A DNA stretch of 42,373 nucleotides, taken from positions 1 through 42,373 of the forward strand of contig JAFBAN010000002.1 of assembly GCA_019247775.1 (NCBI GenBank). Reading direction: 5' to 3'. The notes beneath the pieces are model-generated. The model was not told the DNA's origin. It did no database searches and saw nothing but the letters and a program-made list of their open reading frames with translations. Shown here one piece after another: positions 6,856 to 14,859 of the stretch; the first letter of the stretch is position 1, and each line of letters begins with the position of its first letter. The translations under genes and the position numbers were made by a program. The stretch is from Chitinophagaceae bacterium. Its GTDB lineage: Bacteria > Bacteroidota > Bacteroidia > Chitinophagales > Chitinophagaceae.

Positions 6856-8826
6856 ATGTCAACGGGTGAGAACGAACAGGGGTTGAGAAAAATAATCGAT
6901 TTATCAAGATTGATGAGTCTCGTCTTACTTGGACTCCATTTCTACTTTTATTGCTACAATGCTTTTAAACAATGGCATTTAGTTAACGCCTTGACAGGCC
7001 GATTACTTCTTAATCTACAGAACACCGGACTATTTACCTCGCTTTCCTATTCTAAATCAGCCTCCCTGCTATTTCTGCTTATTTCATTACTGGGAGCAGA
7101 TGGCAAAAAAGAACCAGGCAAGAATCCACGCTCTTCCATTTCAGGACTCATTTTTGGAATTCTCTTGTTTTATGCGGATGTATTGCTGTTAGATCTGCCT
7201 GTTTCAATGATGGGCCGCGCCGTGGCTTACATGCTTTGCTCTGTGATTGGATTTCTGTTGATTTTATCCTTCGGCCTTAAACTGAATCGACACATTCGTA
7301 TACAATTTTCCGGCGACATATTTAATGCGGATAACGAAACGTTTCCCCAGGAGGAGCGCCTGCTGGATAATGAATACTCCTTTAGCTTCCAGGCTAAATA
7401 CCAGTTAAACGGTGAGCAACGCTGCAGCTATGTCAACATTATTAACCCATTTCGCGGCCTTCTGATCACTGGAAGTCCTGGCGCCGGTAAGTCCTGGTTT
7501 ATCATCCTCCCGATGATAAAGCAGCAGCTACAGAAAGGATATACCATGTTTATCTATGACTTCAAGTATGATGACCTTTCGAAAGCTGCTTATAACTGGC
7601 TATGCAGGTATGAAAAGAACTTTGTCCACAAGCCGTTCTTTTACTCCATCAATTTCGATGATCTCCGTTGTTCCCACCGCTGCAATCCCTTGCAGCCTGA
7701 AGGAATGGCGGATATTACTGATGCTATTGAATCAGCACGATCAATACTCCTGGGTCTAAACCGAGACTGGATTACCAAGCAAGGGGACTTCTTTGTGGAA
7801 TCCCCGATTAATTATGTAACAGCCATTATCTGGTACTTGCGAAAATACGAAGACGGTCGGTTCTGCACACTTCCACATGTTATTGAACTCATGCAGGCAG
7901 AATACAAGGAGTTACTACCGGTACTTAATTCGCAGCCAGAGATCGAAGTCTTTGTCAACCCTTTTATAACCGCCTATCAGAACAAGGCAACGGATCAACT
8001 TGAAGGGCAGGTCGCCAGCGCCAAGATTGGTATGGCCCGCCTATCTTCTCCACAGCTATACTGGGTATTATCAGGCAACGACTTTACACTTGACATCAAC
8101 AACCCTTATGAACCAAAACTGTTATGCCTGGGAAACAATCCCGAAAAGAAAACAATATATGGTGCTGTGCTATCCTTATATATTTCACGGCTACTTCGCA
8201 GTATCAACAAGAAAGGAAAACTCAAATGTTCGCTCGTCTTTGACGAATTTCCTACCATAGTAGTCAACAACGTGGATGACCTTATCGCAACTGCGCGTAG
8301 CAACAAGGTGGCGACTACTCTAGCAATGCAGGATTTCAGCCAGTTAAAAAAGGACTACGGTAAGCACGCGGAAGTGATTACTGATATTTGTGCCAATGTG
8401 ATCAGCGGCCAAGTAAGTGGTGACACAGCAAAATCGTTGTCCGAACGTTTCGGCAAAATATTGCAGCAAAGAGAGACGATATCAGTTAACAGGCAGGATA
8501 CATCCACGAGCTATGCACAGCATCTAGAAAACGCCGTTCCTGCATCAAAAATCTCTTCATTATCCTCCGGCCAATTTGTAGGTGTTGTCGGCGATAACCC
8601 GGATGAACGGATAAGCTTGAAAATGTTCCATGCAGAAATCATAAATGATGCAGTCGAAATGAGTAAGGAACTTGCATCCTTCAAACCCATCCCGCAGGTC
8701 TACGATATTACCGAACAGGAAATCATGGACAATTACTTTCAAGTGAAATACGATGTCCGTAACATTCTGGACAAGGAAATTGCGGCCCTAATCAAACAAC
8801 AAAAATCCGGCAACGGTCACGCTTGA
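6856..8826 (+). CDS. VirD4/TraG-like type IV coupling protein
   Basis: The 656-residue protein has membrane segments in its first 140 residues. It then has an ATPase domain with Walker A GSPGAGKSW near residues 205-213 and Walker B CSLVFDEFPTI near residues 457-467, and a C-terminal TraM-recognition-like region. Coupling proteins dock the relaxosome to a conjugation channel and pump DNA. It starts 9 bp after the relaxase stop. Its presence without any channel genes in view shows the element can bring its own coupling protein but probably borrows a mating channel, unless those genes lie left of the window. Confidence 0.92.
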   Translation: MSTGENEQGLRKIIDLSRLMSLVLLGLHFYFYCYNAFKQWHLVNALTGRLLLNLQNTGLFTSLSYSKSASLLFLLISLLGADGKKEPGKNPRSSISGLIFGILLFYADVLLLDLPVSMMGRAVAYMLCSVIGFLLILSFGLKLNRHIRIQFSGDIFNADNETFPQEERLLDNEYSFSFQAKYQLNGEQRCSYVNIINPFRGLLITGSPGAGKSWFIILPMIKQQLQKGYTMFIYDFKYDDLSKAAYNWLCRYEKNFVHKPFFYSINFDDLRCSHRCNPLQPEGMADITDAIESARSILLGLNRDWITKQGDFFVESPINYVTAIIWYLRKYEDGRFCTLPHVIELMQAEYKELLPVLNSQPEIEVFVNPFITAYQNKATDQLEGQVASAKIGMARLSSPQLYWVLSGNDFTLDINNPYEPKLLCLGNNPEKKTIYGAVLSLYISRLLRSINKKGKLKCSLVFDEFPTIVVNNVDDLIATARSNKVATTLAMQDFSQLKKDYGKHAEVITDICANVISGQVSGDTAKSLSERFGKILQQRETISVNRQDTSTSYAQHLENAVPASKISSLSSGQFVGVVGDNPDERISLKMFHAEIINDAVEMSKELASFKPIPQVYDITEQEIMDNYFQVKYDVRNILDKEIAALIKQQKSGNGHA

Positions 8827-9117
8827 TCAGTACGCACTTAAACCACAAAACTTCTTAATATTAAAGAAGAGGTCTTCGATCGCCTCGCCGGAAAGGCTAG
8901 CAATATAATTGCCTTTTTTCATGATTTCTGCATTCCAGCATTTGTCGGCGCCTGACCACCAGACCCGTCCTAGCACACCCCACGCTGTGCACTCCGAATA
9001 AACCTGCCGCCCTTTAATACTGTCAACAACTGTATAATTAATTCTGCCATCAAAACCGATAGCCACCTGTGATGGGTGACACTTGAAATAGTGGGGTATC
9101 CTGGAAGCAGAGCTCAA
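8827..9117 (-). CDS. Hypothetical 96-residue protein at the element's right end
   Basis: This minus-strand frame starts with ATG at 9117 and stops directly at the end of the coupling protein gene. The product starts MSSASRIPHYFKCHPSQVA and contains an aromatic middle (WGVLGRVWWSGADKCWNAEI). No family is recognized, and no signal peptide or membrane segment is seen. The frame looks coding (balanced composition, no low complexity), and convergent placement fits a terminal cargo gene. It could be a remnant of a longer gene. Confidence 0.5.
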   Translation of the reverse strand: MSSASRIPHYFKCHPSQVAIGFDGRINYTVVDSIKGRQVYSECTAWGVLGRVWWSGADKCWNAEIMKKGNYIASLSGEAIEDLFFNIKKFCGLSAY

Positions 9118-9237
9118 CTTGAGTAAGGGTTTAGGACAAAGCTAAATGTTCATGTGACCCTTGGCGCAACCAATATAGTTCCTGAGTAAACGTTGTCGGA
9201 AAGTTGTGACTAAAAATATGCTTGCTTGAATAGCCTG

Positions 9238-9290
9238 TTTTTCCTTGTCAAATCCCCTCCGGTTTGTAAGGGGATATTGCCAAGAAAAAA
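9238..9290. repeat. Long imperfect hairpin related to the one at 3626-3676
   Basis: Arms 9238-9258 and 9269-9290 pair with a few mismatches around a 10-nt loop, and A/T tracts flank both ends so that it could terminate on both strands. The inner stem ATCCCCT/AGGGGAT with flanking CAA/TTG repeats the core of the 3626-3676 hairpin. A second GC-rich hairpin, CCGGCC-AGCAGAC-GGCCGG, lies at 9343-9361. Confidence 0.6.
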
Positions 9291-9369
9291 CAATGACTGG
9301 AAGAAATGAAGATTGCATCAATTCAAGATGTGCCTGATGTAACCGGCCAGCAGACGGCCGGCACAGTAC

Positions 9370-9401
9370 TTGTTTTTACTTCAATATTTTGAATAACTTT
9401 G
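9370..9401 (+). promoter_or_regulatory. Bacteroidota-type promoter (TTG / TAnnTTTG) pointing to the attachment site
   Basis: TTG at 9370-9372 and TAACTTTG at 9394-9401 are separated by 21 bp, matching the Bacteroidota -33/-7 consensus. No complete gene follows on the plus strand inside the element. It could be the outward promoter of the element, reading over the attachment site. A tandem GGTGGACA pair (spacing 11 bp) lies just downstream near 9425-9443, as expected of integrase arm-type sites. Confidence 0.5.
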
Positions 9402-9490
9402 TAGTATCACAGTTCTTTCTTCGAGGTGGACATAAGGTGGACAGCTTTTAAGTGCCTTCTAACTCATTGACTTTCATATAGGAATCGGAT

Positions 9491-9514
9491 AAGGTTCGAT
9501 TCTTGTCGGGACTA
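9491..9514 (+). other. tRNA 3'-end fragment, probable attachment site (element right end)
   Basis: The sequence GGTTCGATTCTTGTCGGGAC followed by TAC has the T-loop (TTCGATT), the 3' T-stem strand (CTTGT) and an acceptor 3' strand. The 5' T-stem strand is TAAGG rather than the complementary ACAAG, and no anticodon arm lies upstream, so this is not an intact tRNA. A duplicated tRNA 3' end followed by a native terminator is what tyrosine integrases leave at the far end of an element inserted in a tRNA gene. tRNA-Arg is suspected from memory, not proven. Confidence 0.65.
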
Positions 9515-9517
9515 CTT

Positions 9518-9543
9518 AGCTCATCATTTTGGTGGGCTTTTTT
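9518..9543 (+). terminator. Rho-independent terminator behind the tRNA fragment
   Basis: The 9-bp stem (AGCTCATCA / TGGTGGGCT, with two G-T pairs) has a 3-nt loop and a run of six T. It follows the tRNA 3' fragment by 4 bp, as expected of the original tRNA gene's own terminator. Confidence 0.8.
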
Positions 9544-9558
9544 ATTGGCGGGGACCGA

Positions 9559-9711
9559 AGTTCAATGGATAGAATATCCCCACAGTATCTCCATTTCAAC
9601 TGGGGAATGGGACCCTCCGCCGCGAATGGAGGCCCTATCAATAATGGTTTTTATGATACCTTAGCACCAGATGCCAAGGAATATAGATATTTTTCAGCAT
9701 GTACTCTTTAA
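9559..9711 (+). pseudogene. 3' remnant of a C10 (streptopain-like) cysteine peptidase gene
   Basis: The frame ending at 9711 contains LHFNWGMG followed by NNGFYDTLAPDA. This resembles the conserved end of C10 peptidases, where the motif is usually H-x-NWGWGG-x-NG-Y. Everything upstream of the frame is missing; the frame begins at the terminator of the attachment site, so the 5' part of the gene was lost or displaced. The frame has no plausible start with a signal peptide. The match is short and rests on motif memory. Confidence 0.4.
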
Positions 9712-9728
9712 TATCCATCATTGATACT

Positions 9729-10102
9729 ATGCGGAAGTCTCTTTATATTTTGATATTGCTTTTATGGATTTCTGCATCTTATTCCTGCAAAAAAACCGTG
9801 GACTCGGGATTTCCCTTGGTTATTGTACTGGAAAGCCATCTCACTGATGGCCCGTGGCGCTTCATATCGGCTACAACTAATTTCGCTAACGGGATTCAGT
9901 CAAGGTATGCAGGCACTGGTATGGATTCTGTTATCTTTCGGAATACAGCCTTTCGCCTCCTTGGGCAAATGGGTTATCGGATACAGTACTATGTACGAGT
10001 ATATCCGACTATCTGATGGTATTTAAGATAAAGGTGTCAAACAGTACTGGCGAAGGATTTGAGGTCGATTCACTAAAAAAGATCGAGTTTTGGAATCCGT
10101 GA
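9729..10102 (+). pseudogene. Small lipoprotein gene with a broken reading frame
   Basis: ATG 9729 opens a clear lipoprotein signal (MRKSLYILILLLWISASYSC, Cys at residue 20), but the frame stops at 10016 (95 residues). A coding-looking stretch continues in another frame (DYLMVFKIKVSNSTGEGF and on to EFWNP), stopping at 10102. One frameshift near 9990-10010 would join them into a protein of about 124 residues. Together with the C10 remnant upstream it could have been a cognate inhibitor or accessory lipoprotein; that is speculation. A sequencing error is the alternative. Confidence 0.55.
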
Positions 10103-10586
10103 GCAACAACTATTTCCGCATTTGCGTCGCCTTCCTCCTGGTTGCGGCAACGTTGCCACTAAATGCACAAAAAGTATTTGACTGTTCAATTGATCTGAAA
10201 GAAAGATTGCAGAATCAAAAAATGTTGGGACACCTTACAGCAGTCAGTGACTCTAGCGTGACTATTCGTATTTCAAATGGTGAGAACATCATAATGTGGA
10301 AGGATATTCGGCGTATCAGATTTCGAAAACACAATGGATTTTCCAGAACAGCGCTGCCGATCATTCTTGGTGAATCAGCTGCGATTGAGGCTGCCTTTCA
10401 GATCAGGAATGCTTCAATGCATCCCCACCACCTATCTCAATTGGCAGGATAGCCGTCAACATGGCCACTTCTGCGGTACCGGGGATCATTATCTATTTTG
10501 CGACAAGGGATCGATCATTCAGGATCAGCTCCTATGAGGATTTTAAGAACTTTAAATCTCACGCACAGAAATATTTAGCACGGTAA
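10099..10586 (+). pseudogene. Small secreted protein gene, frameshifted near its middle
   Basis: GTG at 10099 overlaps the TGA of the preceding frame (GTGA), suggesting coupled translation. It opens a signal peptide (CVAFLLVAATLPLNAQ) and a domain with NGENIIMWKDIRRIRF. The frame stops at 10452. A second frame carries GRIAVNMATSAVPGIIIYFA and SSYEDFKNFKSHAQKYLAR, stopping at 10586, and looks like the true C-terminus with a membrane segment. A single shift near 10400 would restore a protein of about 160 residues. Function is unknown. Confidence 0.55.
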
Positions 10587-10631
10587 TAAGGGAGGCGTCA
10601 GGTTAGTTTCCAATTCCGTGAGCACTAAAAA

Positions 10632-10668
10632 AAAGAAGGATCGTAACTGAGCATTACGATCCTTCTTT
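10632..10668 (-). terminator. Rho-independent terminator of the secreted protease gene
   Basis: A perfect 15-bp stem (10632-10646 with 10654-10668) surrounds a 7-nt loop. On the minus strand it is followed by a run of T, and it lies 23 bp after the protease stop. Confidence 0.85.
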
Positions 10669-10691
10669 CGAATTACCTGATTGCAAATTAC

Positions 10692-12851
10692 CTAGCGCTT
10701 GATCAGTTTTTTAGAATAGCTCCTTACACCATCAGTTACCGTTACAATATAGGTACCCCTTGCCAGTCCGGAAATATTGACATCAAATTGACTCCGCTGT
10801 AGCAGCTCGGAACGTTTGACAACCCTGCCGTTAATATCTGTAATTTTTAAAACAGAACGCTTGAGGGTTAAGGCAGAGGGAACTCTGCCTGTAAAATGAT
10901 TTCCTGCAGGGTTGGGATAAATGACGAGGTCACTTGTCTTTTCCTCTGTCGGCACACCACTCCTGGTCATTACCGCCAGCCCTCCGGAGCAGTTATCGTC
11001 AACGTACAGGTTATAAGTTGCCGTACTGGCTGTTCCGTATCCACATGCATTTTTGGCCCTGGCATATATCTGATAATAGCCGCCCGTTCCAAAATACACG
11101 CCCTGCTCTTCCAACCAGCCATTGGCATCGATTACCGTTGAAGGGCTGATGCCCCATTCAAATGATGTTACATTGTATGTGTCCGCGGAAATAATTTGAA
11201 AATTATTGCCAAGCGAGTTCGTACAGAATGTATGATTTTCGGTGTACCAAAGCGGATCAATATAAAAACTGAGCGTAGGTCCGCCAACACCGATCACCCG
11301 TTCCACTGTTGACGTTACTCCGCAAGCATTATTCAAAACCGCGGTAAGCGTAACACTGCCGTCACCCACATAGCTCAGTGTGGCCGTATTTCCACTGGTA
11401 GAAAGCGACGCTACTCCTGACGATGGCGTGATCGACCAGTGGTCTAAAGACATTCCGGAAGGCAGGGTGGGCAGCGTATAGTTCTGAGGCCCGGTGCAAA
11501 AACTGGAGGGGCCCGAGGGCGCGAGATCGGTAGCTGGTACGAGCGTAGGCATCGAAACAGTATTGCTGTTTGCCGGATCAAGCCAGTCTTTCAATCGTGA
11601 GCTGGAAGTACCATTGCCATCCCACGATGCGTTGAATCTGCCCCCGTATTTGGTAAGGTTATAGCAATCATCTTCAGATTGGACCAGCTGCCCGTAGTGT
11701 TGGCCTATGATCTTATGGTCCTGGTTGAAATACGGGGCACCGGAACTGCCGCCATTGGTAGTTCCATAGTCAACGCCCAGCTGCCAGAGCTGTACTGCGT
11801 CAACCACAGTTTTGCTGGGCGCTGAAACATCCGTGGTGATCTTCATGACATCCCCGGCAGGATGGTGTATAATGACGGTCGAGGAGTTGGTCGTAGAATC
11901 GCGTGTCCACCCTGCATAGTTGATGCCTGACATGGCATCCGGTACCTGATCCATCTCCAGGAGGGCGAAATCTGAATGGGATTCACTGGCCCTCAAAGTG
12001 GAGCCGAAAAACGTCATCCAGTGATACCCATCTACCGTCGGGCTGCATTGAAAACTCATATAGTTAAAGGAAAATCGCCATTCCGATACATCCGCGCCTT
12101 GAAGGCAGTGATTGGCGGTGAGAAAATATGCCTTTAGATCATTGCATACATCATTGATCAGGGCACCGGTGCATACAATGTCGCCATCTCCGCTTAATAT
12201 TAACGCGACCGTATTACGCTCCTTTTCCCAGGTGGAACCCGCACACATGACATTGATATTACAGGATGAAGAACTGCCATAGCCGTATATCTGTGTAATA
12301 CCATAGGCGACATTCCTGACATGCAGTTTCAATGACTTTTTATCTATAGTTTTTACCTTGATCTCCATGGTCAGCTCATCGCCCTTGTAAACGAAAGTGC
12401 CCCACACATTTTTGGAATTATTTTCCCTGGCTGTAATAGGGCCGGTAACCATTTCGCCGTCTTTGTTATAGATATACATCTCTGCATTCGCCGGAATAAA
12501 AAACTTGTCAAAGTTGATACTGAGAGATTTGGCGCCCGCTGAGGTAATGGTATATTTACCGTAAGACATGTCCCCAGTAGTGACCCATGACGCAAGGTTG
12601 ACGATATCCAGGTTTACCTTAACAGGCTCTGCGATGCGCAGCGGTTTAATATACCTGGACGCCTTATCATCCAAGAGCTTCTTTTTATAAATTTTCGGAT
12701 CAGGTGGTGTGATGATTGATTTTTTTGCCGCGTATTCACGGTTAAAAAAGCCGCGTGCTGAGATCGGGCGTTTGTTTTGCTGCGTCGTTTTTACCTGGGC
12801 GCTGACGAGGGTCGAGATCGCGAGGATCACAAATAGTAAACAGGGTTTCAT
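10692..12851 (-). CDS. Secreted trypsin-like serine protease with T9SS C-terminal sorting tail
   Basis: The 719-residue protein has a signal peptide (MKPCLLFVILAISTLVSAQ). Its chymotrypsin-fold domain carries the catalytic residues His (FLTANHCLQG, near residue 245), Asp (SHSDFALLEM, near 292) and Ser (TNGGSSGAPYF, near 369), closest to the lysyl-endopeptidase-like group. Ig/PKD-like regions follow (about 440-640), then a Por-type secretion tail beginning near 645 (DLVIYPNPAGNHF) and ending GTYIVTVTDGVRSYSKKLIKR. Type IX secretion would carry it across the outer membrane. Cys residues around the active site suggest disulphides. It starts 18 bp after the stop of the outer-membrane-type gene, so co-transcription is likely. 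Confidence 0.92.
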   Translation of the reverse strand: MKPCLLFVILAISTLVSAQVKTTQQNKRPISARGFFNREYAAKKSIITPPDPKIYKKKLLDDKASRYIKPLRIAEPVKVNLDIVNLASWVTTGDMSYGKYTITSAGAKSLSINFDKFFIPANAEMYIYNKDGEMVTGPITARENNSKNVWGTFVYKGDELTMEIKVKTIDKKSLKLHVRNVAYGITQIYGYGSSSSCNINVMCAGSTWEKERNTVALILSGDGDIVCTGALINDVCNDLKAYFLTANHCLQGADVSEWRFSFNYMSFQCSPTVDGYHWMTFFGSTLRASESHSDFALLEMDQVPDAMSGINYAGWTRDSTTNSSTVIIHHPAGDVMKITTDVSAPSKTVVDAVQLWQLGVDYGTTNGGSSGAPYFNQDHKIIGQHYGQLVQSEDDCYNLTKYGGRFNASWDGNGTSSSRLKDWLDPANSNTVSMPTLVPATDLAPSGPSSFCTGPQNYTLPTLPSGMSLDHWSITPSSGVASLSTSGNTATLSYVGDGSVTLTAVLNNACGVTSTVERVIGVGGPTLSFYIDPLWYTENHTFCTNSLGNNFQIISADTYNVTSFEWGISPSTVIDANGWLEEQGVYFGTGGYYQIYARAKNACGYGTASTATYNLYVDDNCSGGLAVMTRSGVPTEEKTSDLVIYPNPAGNHFTGRVPSALTLKRSVLKITDINGRVVKRSELLQRSQFDVNISGLARGTYIVTVTDGVRSYSKKLIKR

Positions 12852-12869
12852 ATGGTGCTGGTTTTAGTG

Positions 12870-13541
12870 TCAAAGTCTATAATGCAGAGACAGCGTTAGG
12901 CCAACAGCAATACTTGGGGTATAGGACTCTTTGGTGTTTTCTTCAAAAATGGCATCTTTTCGTAGGCGCATGATGACTGGAACGACCAAGCCACATCCGA
13001 CAGAAACCTTAGATGAAACGATTCGGTTGATACCCGTGCTTACATCCAGCATGTGCCCGAATGAAATACTTTTACGATTGATCTGCGGCGGTTCTGGATT
13101 TTTCACCGGGTATTTTTGACGGATACTATGCAGATAATGATAAGTAATGTCGCCAGTGAAAAAATAACCGCCATGAGTTTTACCTTGATAACCCAGGCCA
13201 GCAATGAGTTCAATACATTGGTAACTATACCCGCTTGTCGTGTAAAACGGCTGGTAGATACTCACGGAATAATCAACTGGCCTGTTGATTCCAAACACCT
13301 GATTGAAGTACCCAATGCCGCCAATCGCAAAAAGATCTTTTGAAACAGGATGGTTATAGGAAATTTCTAACCCTGTGCTTATGCCATTACCAGATATCTG
13401 ACGTCGTGGTCCGATGACGTTCGTGATGGTAGTGTTGTTCCAGATAACAGGTATGGCAATACTAATGCGGTCAGATGTTAGCTGACCTTCTGCGCAGACC
13501 GAGATCAACACACAAACAATAGCTGATACATTGCACTTCAT
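12870..13541 (-). CDS. Small outer-membrane beta-barrel-like protein
   Basis: The 223-residue protein has a cleavable signal (MKCNVSAIVCVLISVCAEG) followed by alternating hydrophobic and polar strands with many Gly, Tyr and Phe. It ends SIAVGLTLSLHYRL, a terminal amphipathic strand close to the usual C-terminal aromatic of beta barrels. A specific family is not recognized. It lies 18 bp upstream of the T9SS protease gene on the same strand, so the two may be expressed together; a direct functional link is not shown. Confidence 0.65.
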   Translation of the reverse strand: MKCNVSAIVCVLISVCAEGQLTSDRISIAIPVIWNNTTITNVIGPRRQISGNGISTGLEISYNHPVSKDLFAIGGIGYFNQVFGINRPVDYSVSIYQPFYTTSGYSYQCIELIAGLGYQGKTHGGYFFTGDITYHYLHSIRQKYPVKNPEPPQINRKSISFGHMLDVSTGINRIVSSKVSVGCGLVVPVIMRLRKDAIFEENTKESYTPSIAVGLTLSLHYRL

Positions 13542-13913
13542 TACAAGGCTTGTTTAGTACGTATGTTAAAACAATGCTATTACCAACAGACCATAACCAG
13601 GCCAGGCGCCTCTCGATTTGGCGGCACTTACTGCCATAAAATCAAGCGATACAGTTGGCCTAGGGGGAGAACATCAGGCCAAACGGGGAGAGGCAATAAA
13701 ACTAAACATTTCGTTTTGAAAACACAAGGGATCAGTCTGGTTTTTTTGAAATAAAATCCGGCAGTGATTTGCTACGGGGAATCTCTCCCGCCAATGATTG
13801 GCATCATCCGCCAACGATCCACACACTAAACAAGGCCTCTCAGCGTCGGCTTCGAGACCTCGAAAAGGTTTAATAAGAAATGTCTTGATACTTGAAAAAT
13901 ATACCAGCAAGTA
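13542..13913. other. Spacer without a supported gene
   Basis: Only short frames without family features are present. A direct repeat CCGCCAATGAT / CCGCCAACGAT occurs near 13788-13818. No clear promoter, terminator or RNA gene is seen. Confidence 0.5.
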
Positions 13914-14258
13914 CTAGGCTTTTAAATCATAGGCCTCTTTAAGCCATCCCAAAAGCTCCTTATCAATGGCATTGGGGCTATCTATCTTAATGGTATGATG
14001 GAACCTGTTTGCAGACGCCTGTTCCACTTTAGACACCCTGGACGAAATTAGCTTTCGTTTTAGATGAACTTCCAGGGTAATATAATCCTTCCGGGTATAA
14101 ACGCCGGCAAAGCCAAATCTATTACCCAAGTGAATACTGGTCTTTTTGGGATCGATTTTCAGACTTCCGAATTTCTGCAATTCGCTTATGAGCTTTTCGT
14201 ACATATTCGTAACGACCGGATCTTTACCCTGAAGATGATCAAGTTCATTGTATTCCAT
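13914..14258 (-). CDS. DUF5655-type protein
   Basis: From ATG 14258 the protein is 114 residues. The frame is open back to 14351, but the added residues are unlike the family, so the shorter start is preferred. The sequence (MEYNELDHLQGKDPVVTNMY, later IHLGNRFGFAGVY and HHTIKIDSP) fits DUF5655, a small alpha/beta domain with a conserved His/Lys core found alone or beside DUF4287. The biochemical role is unknown; a link to nucleic-acid or stress functions is only suggested by neighbours elsewhere. It is transcribed away from the ArsR/SRPBCC operon. Confidence 0.75.
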   Translation of the reverse strand: MEYNELDHLQGKDPVVTNMYEKLISELQKFGSLKIDPKKTSIHLGNRFGFAGVYTRKDYITLEVHLKRKLISSRVSKVEQASANRFHHTIKIDSPNAIDKELLGWLKEAYDLKA

Positions 14259-14358
14259 ATAGAATAGGATTAACAACCCTAATTTACAAAAAACCTGGCT
14301 GTGCCGGTCCAATCCTGCGACTCCTGTCTGGTCCGTTTCACCAAAATTCAAAAAAAAA

Positions 14359-14407
14359 TTGGGTAACTCAAAAGTTTCCTATTACATTTGGGTAACCTTA
14401 AAGTTAC
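14359..14407 (+). promoter_or_regulatory. Promoter with twin inverted-repeat operators for the SRPBCC/ArsR operon
   Basis: TTG at 14359-14361 and TACATTTG at 14383-14390 (21-bp spacing) form a Bacteroidota promoter ending 22 bp before the ATG at 14413. Two related inverted repeats lie on it. One is GTAAC-6-GTTTC at 14363-14378, between the -33 and -7 elements; the other is a perfect GTAAC-6-GTTAC at 14392-14407, over the likely transcription start. Their centres are 29 bp apart, nearly three helical turns. This is a strong candidate for repression by the ArsR-type protein encoded downstream. Confidence 0.65.
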
Positions 14408-14412
14408 TTAAT

Positions 14413-14859
14413 ATGAAAAAAGCGATCCGACACACATTCCGGTTTACCCAATCCCCGGCAGAAGTATGGGAATACCTGACAAATCCCGACCTGATCGAAT
14501 TATGGCTGATGAAGTCCGACTTCAAACTGGAGTTGGGTCATAAATTCCGCTTCATGGGGGGATGCAACCATGAAGATGCAGACTCAAGAGAAGCGGCTTC
14601 CTGCGAAGTACTGGAGATCCAGCCCAATGCACGGCTGGTGTATTCGTGGGTTACCAGCTCACTGAACGATGAGAAACCCTATACTTCCACCGTTACCTGG
14701 ACGCTGAGGCCGGATGCGGACGGAACGGAACTGCAACTGCTGCACGACGGCTTTATGGCCATCGAAGACCTTTCCGCCCACAACGATGGCTGGACAAGGA
14801 TCGGAAACAAGCTTGCCGAAAAATTAAACGCCCTTAGCTATGAGTGCACCCAGGCTTGA
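14413..14859 (+). CDS. SRPBCC / AHSA1-domain protein
   Basis: From ATG 14413 the protein is 148 residues; an upstream in-frame start at 14359 would run through the promoter and is rejected. The pattern RFTQSPAEVWEYLTNPDLIELW, VLEIQPNARLVYSW and GWTRIGNKLAEKL is typical of AHSA1-like SRPBCC proteins, which bind hydrophobic ligands in a helix-grip cavity. Ligand and function are not predictable. Its last 20 bases overlap the ArsR gene, so the two are translationally coupled. Such regulator/SRPBCC pairs are widespread in Bacteroidota. Confidence 0.88.
   Translation: MKKAIRHTFRFTQSPAEVWEYLTNPDLIELWLMKSDFKLELGHKFRFMGGCNHEDADSREAASCEVLEIQPNARLVYSWVTSSLNDEKPYTSTVTWTLRPDADGTELQLLHDGFMAIEDLSAHNDGWTRIGNKLAEKLNALSYECTQA

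Noticed and set aside
9430..9514. A complete tRNA ending at the T-arm fragment
   Set aside because: No anticodon arm, D-arm or pairing acceptor 5' strand can be built upstream, and the T-stem is mismatched.
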